Translations under genes and position numbers: made by a program
The notes under the pieces: model-generated
What the model was told of the DNA's origin: nothing
Database searches by the model: none
What the model saw: only the letters and a program-made list of their open reading frames with translations
Shown here: piece after piece, positions 31,580 to 38,049 of the stretch
How the letters are laid out: each line of letters starts with the position of its first letter
Position numbering within the stretch: the stretch's first letter is position 1
NCBI RefSeq assembly: GCF_002382885.1
Contig: NZ_NWVL01000074.1
Coordinates: 1-38,049, forward strand
DNA from: Streptomyces sp. WZ.A104
GTDB lineage: Bacteria; Actinomycetota; Actinomycetes; Streptomycetales; Streptomycetaceae
DNA length: 38,049 nt
Direction of reading: 5' to 3'

Positions 31580-33223
31580 GTGTTGTCCTGCCTGATCGTC
31601 CAGAGCGACAAGACTCTGCTCCTTGAGGTCGACCACGACCTGGCGGACGCCTGCCGTCGTGCCATCGCACCGTTCGCGGAGCTGGAGCGTGCGCCCGAGC
31701 ACATCCATACGTACCGCGTCACCCCGCTCGGGCTGTGGAACGCCCGGGCCGCCGGGCACGACGCCGAGCAGGTCGTCGACGCGCTCGTCGAGTACTCCCG
31801 CTACCCCGTGCCGCACGCGCTCCTGGTCGACATCGCCGAGACGATGGCGCGGTACGGGCGGCTCACCCTGTCCAAGCACCCCGTGCACGGGCTCGTGCTC
31901 ACCAGCACCGACCGGCCCGTGCTGGAGGAGATCCTCCGGTCGAAGAAGGTCCAGCCGCTGGTCGGGGCCCGGATCGACCCGGACACCGTGGCCGTGCACC
32001 CCTCCGAGCGCGGGCAGATCAAGCAGACCCTGCTCAAGCTGGGGTGGCCCGCCGAAGACCTCGCGGGGTACGTCGACGGCGAAGCCCATCCGATCGAGCT
32101 GGCCGAGGACGGCTGGGCGCTGCGGCCGTACCAGAAGCAGGCCGTCGAAGGGTTCTGGCACGGCGGGTCGGGGGTGGTGGTGCTCCCCTGCGGGGCGGGC
32201 AAGACGCTCGTCGGGGCCGGTGCCATGGCCGAGGCCAAGGCCACCACCCTCATCCTCGTCACCAACACCGTCTCCGCCCGGCAGTGGAAGCACGAGCTGG
32301 TGAAGCGGACCTCACTCACCGAGGACGAGATCGGCGAGTACAGCGGCACGAAGAAGGAGATCCGGCCGGTCACCATCGCCACCTACCAGGTGCTGACCAC
32401 CCGGCGTAAGGGCGTCTACCCGCATCTGGAGCTCTTCGACTCCCGCGACTGGGGCCTGGTCGTCTACGACGAGGTCCACCTGCTGCCCGCCCCCGTCTTC
32501 AAGTTCACCGCCGACCTCCAGGCCCGGCGGCGGCTCGGGCTCACCGCGACGCTCGTGCGTGAGGACGGGCGGGAGTCGGATGTGTTCTCGCTCATCGGGC
32601 CCAAGAGGTTCGACGCCCCGTGGAAGGAGATCGAGGCGCAGGGCTACATCGCGCCCGCCGACTGCGTCGAGGTACGGGTCAACCTCACCGACTCCGAGCG
32701 GCTCGCCTACGCCACCGCCGAGACGGAGGAGAAGTACCGGTTCTGCGCCACCACCGCCACCAAGCGGAAGGTGACCGAGGCCCTCGTACGCAAGCACCAG
32801 GGTGAGCAGACCCTCGTCATCGGCCAGTACATCGACCAGCTCGACGAGCTCGGCGAGCACCTGGACGCCCCCGTCATCAAGGGCGAGACCAGCAACGCCC
32901 AGCGCGAGAAGCTCTTCGACGCGTTCCGCCAGGGCGAGATCAGCGTCCTCGTCGTCTCCAAGGTCGCCAACTTCTCCATCGACCTGCCCGAGGCCACCGT
33001 CGCCATCCAGGTCTCCGGGACCTTCGGGTCGCGCCAGGAGGAGGCGCAGCGGCTGGGGCGCGTCCTGCGGCCCAAGGCCGACGGGCACGAGGCCCGCTTC
33101 TACTCGGTCGTCGCCCGCGACACCATCGACCAGGACTTCGCGGCGCACCGCCAGCGGTTCCTGGCCGAGCAGGGGTACGCGTACCGCATCGTGGACGCGG
33201 ACGAGCTGCTCGCCGGGAGCTGA
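31580..33223 (+). CDS. XPB/Rad25-type DNA repair helicase
   Basis: A 547-residue superfamily 2 helicase of the bacterial XPB branch (ERCC3-like; Rv0861c in Mycobacterium tuberculosis), with 3'-5' ATP-dependent unwinding. Segments in order: an N-terminal substrate/damage-recognition part (LIVQSDKTLLLEVDHDLADA, ALVEYSRYPVPHALLVDIAE), Walker A PCGAGKT (203-209), motif II DEVH (297-300) and motif III LTAT. Then RYRFC-type thumb residues, and motif VI QEEAQRLGRVLRPK near the end. I chose the GTG at 31580 because it gives the normal family length; the TTG next to it has better spacing to GGAGG (31572-31576). It may work with the helicase-associated protein at 26163. Confidence 0.94.
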   Translation: MLSCLIVQSDKTLLLEVDHDLADACRRAIAPFAELERAPEHIHTYRVTPLGLWNARAAGHDAEQVVDALVEYSRYPVPHALLVDIAETMARYGRLTLSKHPVHGLVLTSTDRPVLEEILRSKKVQPLVGARIDPDTVAVHPSERGQIKQTLLKLGWPAEDLAGYVDGEAHPIELAEDGWALRPYQKQAVEGFWHGGSGVVVLPCGAGKTLVGAGAMAEAKATTLILVTNTVSARQWKHELVKRTSLTEDEIGEYSGTKKEIRPVTIATYQVLTTRRKGVYPHLELFDSRDWGLVVYDEVHLLPAPVFKFTADLQARRRLGLTATLVREDGRESDVFSLIGPKRFDAPWKEIEAQGYIAPADCVEVRVNLTDSERLAYATAETEEKYRFCATTATKRKVTEALVRKHQGEQTLVIGQYIDQLDELGEHLDAPVIKGETSNAQREKLFDAFRQGEISVLVVSKVANFSIDLPEATVAIQVSGTFGSRQEEAQRLGRVLRPKADGHEARFYSVVARDTIDQDFAAHRQRFLAEQGYAYRIVDADELLAGS

Positions 33224-33266
33224 GGGAGCCGTAGACCGGGGAAGCGGAAGCGGTGCGGCGGGCTCC

Positions 33267-33455
33267 TCAGCGGGCCCGCCTCACCCCCGCCTCCTCCGCG
33301 TACTCCCCCAGGACGACCACGCCGAACGCCGTCGTCACGAACACCTTCACGGCGCGCAGCGCGTCTCCGACGCGGTGGGGACGGTGGTGACCGGTGACCG
33401 CGGTCGCGCCGTGCGCGGGGCCGGTCCTTCGTGGGTTCAGGGTGGCTGTGCTCAT
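33267..33455 (-). CDS. Small protein of unknown function (62 aa)
   Basis: A 62-residue ORF starting at the ATG at 33455. The N-terminus is flexible and Thr/His/Pro-rich (STATLNPRRTGPAHGATAVT). The end is a helix-like GDALRAVKVFVTTAFGVVVLGEYAEEAGV followed by Arg residues. Such short proteins with a conserved RVGxALRAVKVFxxxAFGVVVLGEY core occur in Streptomyces as far as I recall, and the conserved part favours a real gene. It is hydrophobic enough for a membrane-associated helix. It is convergent with XPB. A weak hairpin at 33257-33280 covers its end. Confidence 0.6.
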   Translation of the reverse strand: MSTATLNPRRTGPAHGATAVTGHHRPHRVGDALRAVKVFVTTAFGVVVLGEYAEEAGVRRAR

Positions 33456-33842
33456 GCATCCATGGTGCTCCCGTCACCCGTTCGGACGCGTCGGTCCGCA
33501 GACCGAACCCGTACGCCCGGCTCGTAGCCCTCCGGTACCGCTCGGTGCGCACGCATCCCCTACGGGGACCCCTACCTCTGGTCCGTGGTCCCGGTCCCGG
33601 GCGGAGCCCGTATTCCGTTTCGCCCGGGACCGGACCTGTGGCTACAATCGCCGGTCTGCCCGCCTCCCGTGCCGGTTCCACGGCCCCGGGAGCGCCGCCG
33701 ACCGGACGGAAACCGGCCGACACCCACGCGATCGGACCTTCCGAGCGAACCGCCCTGTTCCGGCCCCGGCCGGTCCCCGCGCGGTCCGCCGTCCTGCGTC
33801 GAAGCGCCGTCGAAGAGCCCTTGAAGAGCCGGAGGCAACATC
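33456..33842 (+). promoter_or_regulatory. HelD upstream region with a TACAAT promoter
   Basis: A 387-bp region without a gene. TACAAT at 33643-33648 is close to the consensus -10 and would give a leader of about 190 bases. The leader is GC-rich with several CCGG-type repeats but no riboswitch fold I recognise. I searched by eye for the rifamycin-associated element found upstream of some HelR genes and did not see it. GGAGG at about 33830 is the ribosome-binding site. Confidence 0.5.
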
Positions 33843-35927
33843 GTGCCCGCGCACGTAGCAGAAGCAGCAGACAGCGATTCCACGCCCGCCCCCCTGGCGC
33901 ACGAGCGCGCCCACCTCGCCGCGTCCCGGGCCGCCCTGCGGGGGATGCGCGAGGACGTCCAGGCCCTCGACATCGCCGATGTCACCGCGAACTGGGTGAA
34001 CGCCGAGGTGCTCCAGTCCCAGATCGACGACCGCATCAAGGCGCTCGCCGACCTCTCCCACACCCCGCTGTTCTTCGGCCGCCTCGACTATCTGCACGCC
34101 GTCGGCGGCGAGCTGGCCGAGGGTGCGGAGGGCGAGCGGTTCTACATCGGGCGCCGGCATGTCCACGATGCCGCCGGGGACCCGATGGTCATCGACTGGC
34201 GTGCACCGGTCTCCCAGCCGTACTACCAGGCGTCCCGGAAGAACCCCCAGAACGTGGGGCTGCGCCGCCGCTTCGGTTACACCGGCGGCGAGCTGACCGC
34301 GTACGAGGACGAGCACCTCACCGATCCGGCCGAGGCCGAGCACACCAGCAAGCTCCTCCAGGCGGAGATCGAACGGCCCCGCGTCGGGCCGATGCGCGAC
34401 ATCGTCGCCACCATCCAGCCAGAGCAGGACGAGATCGTACGGAGCGGGCTCGGCGGGACCGTCTGCGTGCAGGGCGGGCCCGGTACCGGGAAGACCGCCG
34501 TCGGCCTGCACCGCGTGGCGTACCTGCTGTACGCGCACCGCGAGCGGCTCGCCCGCACCGGCACTCTGGTCGTCGGGCCGAACCGTTCCTTCCTGCACTA
34601 CATCGAGCAGGTCCTGCCCGCCCTCGGTGAGCTGGAGGTCAGGCAGGCCACCGTCGACGACCTGGTGACGGCGGGCGTGGAGGTGCGCGGCACGGACGAA
34701 GCGGCCGCCGCCGTCGTCAAGGGCGACGCCCGCATGGCCGAGGTGCTGCGGCGGGCCATCCGCTCGCACGTGAGCGCCCCCACCGAGCCCGTCGTCGTGG
34801 TGCGCGGGTCCCGGCGCTGGCGGGTGCCCGTGTACGAGGTCCAGGAGATGGTCGACGAGCTGCTGGCCCGGGACATGCGGTACGGGGCCGCGCACGAGGC
34901 GCTGCCGCAGCGGATCGCGCACGCCGTCCTCGTACGGATGGAGGAGGCCGGTGAGGCCCCCGACGACCGGGTGCAGAACGCGGTCGCCCGGAATCCGGCG
35001 GTCAAAGCGGCCGTCAAGGCGGTCTGGCCCGCCGTCGACCCGGCGAAGGTCGTGCTGCGGCTGCTCTCGGACGCCGAGTTCCTGGCCACGCACGCCGAGG
35101 GGCTGCTCAGCGAGGACGAGCAGAAGGTCATCCTGTGGGCGAAGCCCGCGAGGAGTGTGAGGTCCGCCAGGTGGTCGGCGGCCGACGCCGTGCTGATCGA
35201 CGAGGCCGGGGACCTGATCTCCCGGACGCACTCGCTCGGCCATGTCGTGCTCGACGAGGCGCAGGACCTGTCCCCCATGCAGTACCGGGCGGTGGGGCGG
35301 CGGTGCTCGACCGGTTCGGCCACCGTGCTCGGCGACCTCGCGCAGGGGACGACCCCGTGGTCCACGGAGAGCTGGGGCGAGGCGCTGTTCCACCTGGGCA
35401 AGGCGGATGCGGTGGTCGAGGAGCTGACGGCCGGTTTCCGCGTGCCGCGCGAGGTCATCGCGTACGCCTCCCGGCTGCTGCCCGCGATCTCGCCGGGGCT
35501 GGCGGCGGTGGAGTCGGTGCGGGAGTCGCCGGGGTCGCTGGTCGTCCGGGAGGTGGCGGGCGGTGCGGATGAGGTGGCCGCCGCTGTCGTCGCCGCCTGC
35601 GAGGAGTCGTTGCGCCACGAGGGGTCCATCGGGCTCATCGCCGCCGACGCCCGGATTCCTCTCCTGGGCGCGGCCCTGACGGCGGCGGGCCACACGTACC
35701 TGTCCCCGGGCGAGGAGACCACCGCCGCCTCCCGGCTGACGCTGGTGCCCGCGTCGCTCGCCAAGGGCCTGGAGTACGACTACGTGGTGCTCGACGAACC
35801 GGCCGCCGTGGTCGACGGCGAGCCGGACGAGCGGACCGGGCTGCGGCGGCTGTACGTGGCCCTGACCCGTGCGGTCTCCGGGCTCACGGTGCTCCACGCG
35901 GCGCCGCTGCCGGGGGCCTTGGCGTAG
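33843..35927 (+). CDS. HelD-like RNA polymerase-recycling helicase
   Basis: A 694-residue superfamily 1 (UvrD-like) ATPase of the HelD family, which releases stalled or unproductive RNA polymerase from DNA. The N-terminal 55 residues form a charged helical coiled-coil arm (HERAHLAASRAALRGMREDVQALD), used in the family to enter the polymerase secondary channel. A conserved insertion follows (IDWRAPVSQPYYQASRKNPQNVGLRRRFGY, about residues 117-146). Then RDIVATIQPEQDEIVR, Walker A GGPGTGKTAV (about 211-220), Walker B VVLDEAQDLSP (about 467-477) and the late YDYVVLDEP and LRRLYVALTRA. GTG at 33843 follows GGAGG with seven bases. It is class-II-like (mycobacterial HelD) rather than the rifampicin-responsive HelR type. 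Confidence 0.88.
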   Translation: MPAHVAEAADSDSTPAPLAHERAHLAASRAALRGMREDVQALDIADVTANWVNAEVLQSQIDDRIKALADLSHTPLFFGRLDYLHAVGGELAEGAEGERFYIGRRHVHDAAGDPMVIDWRAPVSQPYYQASRKNPQNVGLRRRFGYTGGELTAYEDEHLTDPAEAEHTSKLLQAEIERPRVGPMRDIVATIQPEQDEIVRSGLGGTVCVQGGPGTGKTAVGLHRVAYLLYAHRERLARTGTLVVGPNRSFLHYIEQVLPALGELEVRQATVDDLVTAGVEVRGTDEAAAAVVKGDARMAEVLRRAIRSHVSAPTEPVVVVRGSRRWRVPVYEVQEMVDELLARDMRYGAAHEALPQRIAHAVLVRMEEAGEAPDDRVQNAVARNPAVKAAVKAVWPAVDPAKVVLRLLSDAEFLATHAEGLLSEDEQKVILWAKPARSVRSARWSAADAVLIDEAGDLISRTHSLGHVVLDEAQDLSPMQYRAVGRRCSTGSATVLGDLAQGTTPWSTESWGEALFHLGKADAVVEELTAGFRVPREVIAYASRLLPAISPGLAAVESVRESPGSLVVREVAGGADEVAAAVVAACEESLRHEGSIGLIAADARIPLLGAALTAAGHTYLSPGEETTAASRLTLVPASLAKGLEYDYVVLDEPAAVVDGEPDERTGLRRLYVALTRAVSGLTVLHAAPLPGALA

Positions 35928-35931
35928 AACC

Positions 35932-35968
35932 GCCGGTGGGGGGCAGGGCCTTCCCCGCCCCCGCCGGC
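35932..35968. terminator. G/C-rich terminator between helD-like gene and cutC
   Basis: GCCGG-T-GGGGGGCAGGG (35932-35948) pairs with CCCGCCCCCGCCGGC (35954-35968) with small bulges and a loop around CCTTC. It lies between the convergent stops, which are only 42 bp apart, so it probably serves both. Confidence 0.65.
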
Positions 35969-35969
35969 C

Positions 35970-36659
35970 TCACGCGTCCAGCGCCTCGCGCCACTCCCGT
36001 ACGGCCGCCGTGTCCACCGGGGCCGACCAGCCCGCGGGCCTCGCCGCCCCGCCGATGTGGAAGGCACTGATCCCCGCCGCACGCAGCCGGGGCACGTGGT
36101 GCAGGTGGAGGCCGCCGCCGACCAGCATCTGCGCCTCGTAACCCGGCTCCCGGGTACGGGCCGCCTCGGCCACGAGCGTCGGGATACCGGCCTCCACTCC
36201 GGCCGGCGAACCCGCCGTGAGGTAGGTGTCGAGGCCGGGCAGGTCCGCGAGCTGCTTGCGGAGGGTGTCGCGGTCGGCGGCCCGGTCGATCGCGCGGTGG
36301 AACGTCCACCGGCAGCCGTCCAGCTCGGCGACGATCCGCTCGACGGCCACGAGGTCGGGGTGGCCGTCCTCGTCGAGGAAGCCGAACACGAACTCGTCCG
36401 CACCCGCCGCGCGCATCTCGCGGGCCTTGCCGACCAGCACGTCGATGTCACCGGCGGCGAAGCCGTCCGCCACCCTGAGCATCACGCGCAGCGGGATGTC
36501 CACGGCGGACCGGATCGCCTCGAAGGTCTCCCGGGACGGCGTCAGACCGTCCGCGGCCATGTCGGTGACCAGTTCGAGGCGGTCTGCACCACCGGCCTGA
36601 GCGGCGACCGCGTCCTCCGCGTCGAGAGCGATCACCTCCAGGACTGCACGGTTGCTCAT
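35970..36659 (-). CDS. cutC: CutC family protein
   Basis: A 229-residue TIM-barrel protein of the CutC family. It begins AVLEVIALDAEDAVAAQAGGADRLELV and shows the family features PLRVMLRVADGF (normally an MIRPR-like strand), GADEFVFGFLDEDGHPDLV, FHRAIDRAADR and LVGGGLHLHHVPRLRAAGI. Family length and order are complete. CutC was named for copper tolerance in E. coli, but that role is disputed, and a copper site is not obvious here. A copper exporter gene lies divergently upstream, yet the operator in front of cutC looks like a DasR/GntR site rather than a CsoR site. A role in amino-sugar metabolism is therefore a live alternative. Confidence 0.9.
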   Translation of the reverse strand: MSNRAVLEVIALDAEDAVAAQAGGADRLELVTDMAADGLTPSRETFEAIRSAVDIPLRVMLRVADGFAAGDIDVLVGKAREMRAAGADEFVFGFLDEDGHPDLVAVERIVAELDGCRWTFHRAIDRAADRDTLRKQLADLPGLDTYLTAGSPAGVEAGIPTLVAEAARTREPGYEAQMLVGGGLHLHHVPRLRAAGISAFHIGGAARPAGWSAPVDTAAVREWREALDA

Positions 36660-36702
36660 GGGTCCCCATTCCTCCGATACACAGCTACAGAGCTACTCAG
36701 CT

Positions 36703-36718
36703 ATAGGTCTAGTCCAAT
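36703..36718. promoter_or_regulatory. DasR/GntR-like operator upstream of cutC
   Basis: On the minus strand ATTGGACTAGACCTAT matches the DasR responsive element (AYTGGTCTAGACCART) at 14 of 16 positions, with the core GGACTAGACC. It lies about 45-60 bp upstream of the cutC ATG. TTGGAC within it could be the -35, so binding would block transcription. Confidence 0.6.
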
Positions 36719-36788
36719 GACCAGACTACGGGTCGGCCACAGCGCGGCGCAGCCCTCCATCTGAACGCATGATCGCGCTTTGGCGCGA

Positions 36789-36808
36789 ACTCGCCCCCGC
36801 AGGCGAGT
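36789..36808. repeat. Perfect short hairpin in the cutC-copA gap
   Basis: ACTCGCC (36789-36795) and GGCGAGT (36802-36808) are perfect arms with a six-base spacer. It lies midway between the divergent cutC and copper pump promoters, where a terminator would not normally be expected. It may stop upstream-directed transcription or be a protein site. Confidence 0.45.
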
Positions 36809-36876
36809 GACGTGCCGCGTGTACATGTCACCACAGACCGGACACCCCACCCCGCGGCCGCGATCGCGATCACACC

Positions 36877-36938
36877 TTGACCTTCATAGGGGAGGGGGGT
36901 ATACATGAAGCGAGAAGGAGATACCCCCTAGGGGTATC
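36877..36938 (+). promoter_or_regulatory. Copper-responsive promoter and CsoR operator
   Basis: TTGACC (36877-36882) and TATACA (36900-36905) are -35 and -10 with 17-base spacing. The perfect palindrome GATACCCCCTAGGGGTATC (36920-36938) lies just downstream, over the expected start site. A second G-rich half (TAGGGG-A-GGGGGGTATAC, 36888-36904) covers the promoter spacer. ATACCCC...GGGGTAT is the form of CsoR operators in Streptomyces: apo-CsoR represses and Cu(I) releases it. Confidence 0.85.
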
Positions 36939-36961
36939 AAGTCGGCAGCAGGGAGGACCCC

Positions 36962-38049
36962 GTGTCCGCGCACTCCGCCACCACCGCCACCACCGCTCCC
37001 GGGACCACCACCGGGACCGACGCGGTCGAGCTCGCGATCGGCGGGATGACCTGCGCCTCGTGCGCGGCCCGTATCGAGAGGAAGCTGAACCGGATGGACG
37101 GTGTCGAGGCCACCGTCAACTACGCCACCGAGAAGGCCAAGGTCACCTACCGGGGCGCCGATGTGTCCGTACAGGACCTGATCTCGACGGTCGAGGCCAC
37201 CGGCTACACCGCCAGGGAACCCGCCCCGCCCGCCGCCACGCCACCGGCGGCCGGAGGGCCGGAGGGGGCGGCGGAGGACGACGGCCTCACCTCGCTGCGC
37301 CAGCGCCTGACCACCGCCGTCGTCCTCGCGGTCCCGGTGATCGCGATGGCGATGGTCCCGGCGCTCCAGTTCGACTACTGGCAGTGGCTGAGCCTCACCC
37401 TGACCGCCCCCGTCATCGTCTACGCCGCCTGGCCCTTCCACCGGGCCGCCTGGACCAACGCCAAGCACGGCGCGGCGACCATGGACACCCTGGTCTCGGT
37501 CGGTACGTCGGCGGCGTTCCTGTGGTCGTTGTGGGCGCTGTTCTTCGGCACAGCGGGCATGGTCGGAATGACCCACCCCTTCGAGCTGACGATCGCCCGC
37601 TCCGACGGCGCCGGGAACATCTATCTGGAGGCCGCCGCCGGGGTGACCGCGTTCATCCTCGCCGGGCGCTACTTCGAGGCCCGCTCGAAGCGGAAGGCCG
37701 GGGCGGCGCTGCGGGCGCTGCTGGAGCTGGGGGCGAAGGAGGTCACCGTCCTGCGCGACGGCGCCGAAGTAACCGTACCGACAGGTGAGTTGCAGGTAGG
37801 GGACCGCTTCCTGGTCCGCCCCGGGGAGAAGATCGCCACCGACGGGACCGTCGTCGAGGGCTCCTCGGCGGTGGACGCGTCGATGCTGACGGGCGAGTCG
37901 GTGCCCGTGGAGGCCGGCGTCGGTGACACCGTCACCGGTGCGACGCTGAACGCGGGCGGGCGGCTCGTCGTCGAGGCCACCCGCGTCGGAGCCGACACCC
38001 AGCTCGCCCGAATGGCGAAACTGGTGGAGGACGCCCAGAACGGCAAAGC
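36962..38049 (+). CDS. copA: Copper-exporting P1B-type ATPase, 5' part
   Basis: The first 362 codons of a heavy-metal P-type ATPase, cut by the window end. The GTG at 36962 follows GGAGG by five bases. A Thr/Ala-rich lead is followed by a heavy-metal-associated domain with GMTCASCAARIERKLNRMDG; the metal-binding pair is Cys31 and Cys34, and the domain ends GYTAREP. Then come a linker and the first helices (TTAVVLAVPVIAMAMVPAL, LTAPVIVYAAWPFHRAAW). ATMDTLVSVGTSAAFLWS, YFEARSKRKAGAALRALLELG and the actuator DASMLTGESVPVE follow. The CPC metal-path motif, DKTGT and hinge lie beyond the window. The CsoR operator and CxxC domain together indicate Cu(I) efflux. Confidence 0.92.
   Translation, partial: MSAHSATTATTAPGTTTGTDAVELAIGGMTCASCAARIERKLNRMDGVEATVNYATEKAKVTYRGADVSVQDLISTVEATGYTAREPAPPAATPPAAGGPEGAAEDDGLTSLRQRLTTAVVLAVPVIAMAMVPALQFDYWQWLSLTLTAPVIVYAAWPFHRAAWTNAKHGAATMDTLVSVGTSAAFLWSLWALFFGTAGMVGMTHPFELTIARSDGAGNIYLEAAAGVTAFILAGRYFEARSKRKAGAALRALLELGAKEVTVLRDGAEVTVPTGELQVGDRFLVRPGEKIATDGTVVEGSSAVDASMLTGESVPVEAGVGDTVTGATLNAGGRLVVEATRVGADTQLARMAKLVEDAQNGK

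Noticed and set aside
36877..37788. A 303-codon open frame on the plus strand over the copper pump.
   Set aside because: It starts in the promoter -35 and is out of frame with the true GTG at 36962, which gives a metal-binding domain, helices and an actuator motif.
1..38049. CRISPR arrays, transposase genes, tRNA or rRNA genes.
   Set aside because: The tandem repeats found have no spacer structure, no transposase motif appears in any frame, and I found no cloverleaf-like sequence with the conserved T-loop GTTCRANYC pattern in a consistent context.

Overview
The window is high-GC actinomycete DNA, almost certainly from a Streptomyces chromosome. The evidence is strong third-position GC bias, frequent GTG and TTG starts, a futalosine-pathway menaquinone gene pair, a bacterial XPB helicase, a HelD-type RNA polymerase helicase, DUF3027 and DUF2530 genes, and DtxR-, CsoR- and DasR-type operators. 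It looks like ordinary core or near-core chromosome. I see no phage, insertion sequence, CRISPR array, tRNA or rRNA.

Layout. 1-3100: a truncated aldo/keto reductase remnant, a MarR regulator divergent from an EamA exporter with a duplicated operator, a tiny membrane ORF, a 2H RNA phosphodiesterase (thpR) and a Uma2 nuclease remnant. 3100-7360: an MFS exporter downstream of a second MarR gene, a small ribbon-helix-helix protein, an AzgA-type purine permease and a DUF2530 membrane protein. 7360-10140: a 17-bp tandem repeat, then a CtpE-like calcium-type P-ATPase closed by a perfect 23-bp-stem terminator. 10190-14470 (minus): a sacsin/Hsp90-like ATPase and a DUF3027 protein. 14870-19920: an MFS protein, a lipoprotein, mqnB-mqnD, a cold-shock-domain protein, a small membrane protein and a HAD hydrolase. 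19960-24700: an iron-box-controlled siderophore ABC operon (two FecCD permeases, an ATPase, a lipoprotein receptor) whose last, start/stop-coupled gene encodes an unrecognised protein. 24660-33460: a HAAS-like membrane protein, a helicase-associated WYL protein, a Tat-exported peptidoglycan-binding-like protein, a DUF2071 protein, an SRPBCC/MarR divergent pair, XPB helicase and a 62-residue protein. 33640-38049: HelD-like helicase, cutC, and the 5' part of a CsoR-controlled copper P-type ATPase that runs off the window.

How the genes work together. Three units are coherent. The iron operon imports ferric siderophores and is predicted to be shut off by DmdR/IdeR. mqnB and mqnD supply consecutive-pathway enzymes for menaquinone by the futalosine route. 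The copper exporter carries a textbook CsoR palindrome. The XPB helicase, its helicase-associated partner and HelD form a loose nucleic-acid/transcription-stress neighbourhood. Three MarR genes each sit beside a transporter or small ligand-binding protein, typical of ligand-responsive local regulation.

I did not find a clear, large undescribed system. The best leads are the unknown protein coupled to siderophore uptake, a DasR-like operator in front of cutC instead of a copper operator, the three-repeat Tat-exported wall-binding-like protein, several strong unexplained dyads and tandem repeats, and small proteins that automatic annotation may miss.
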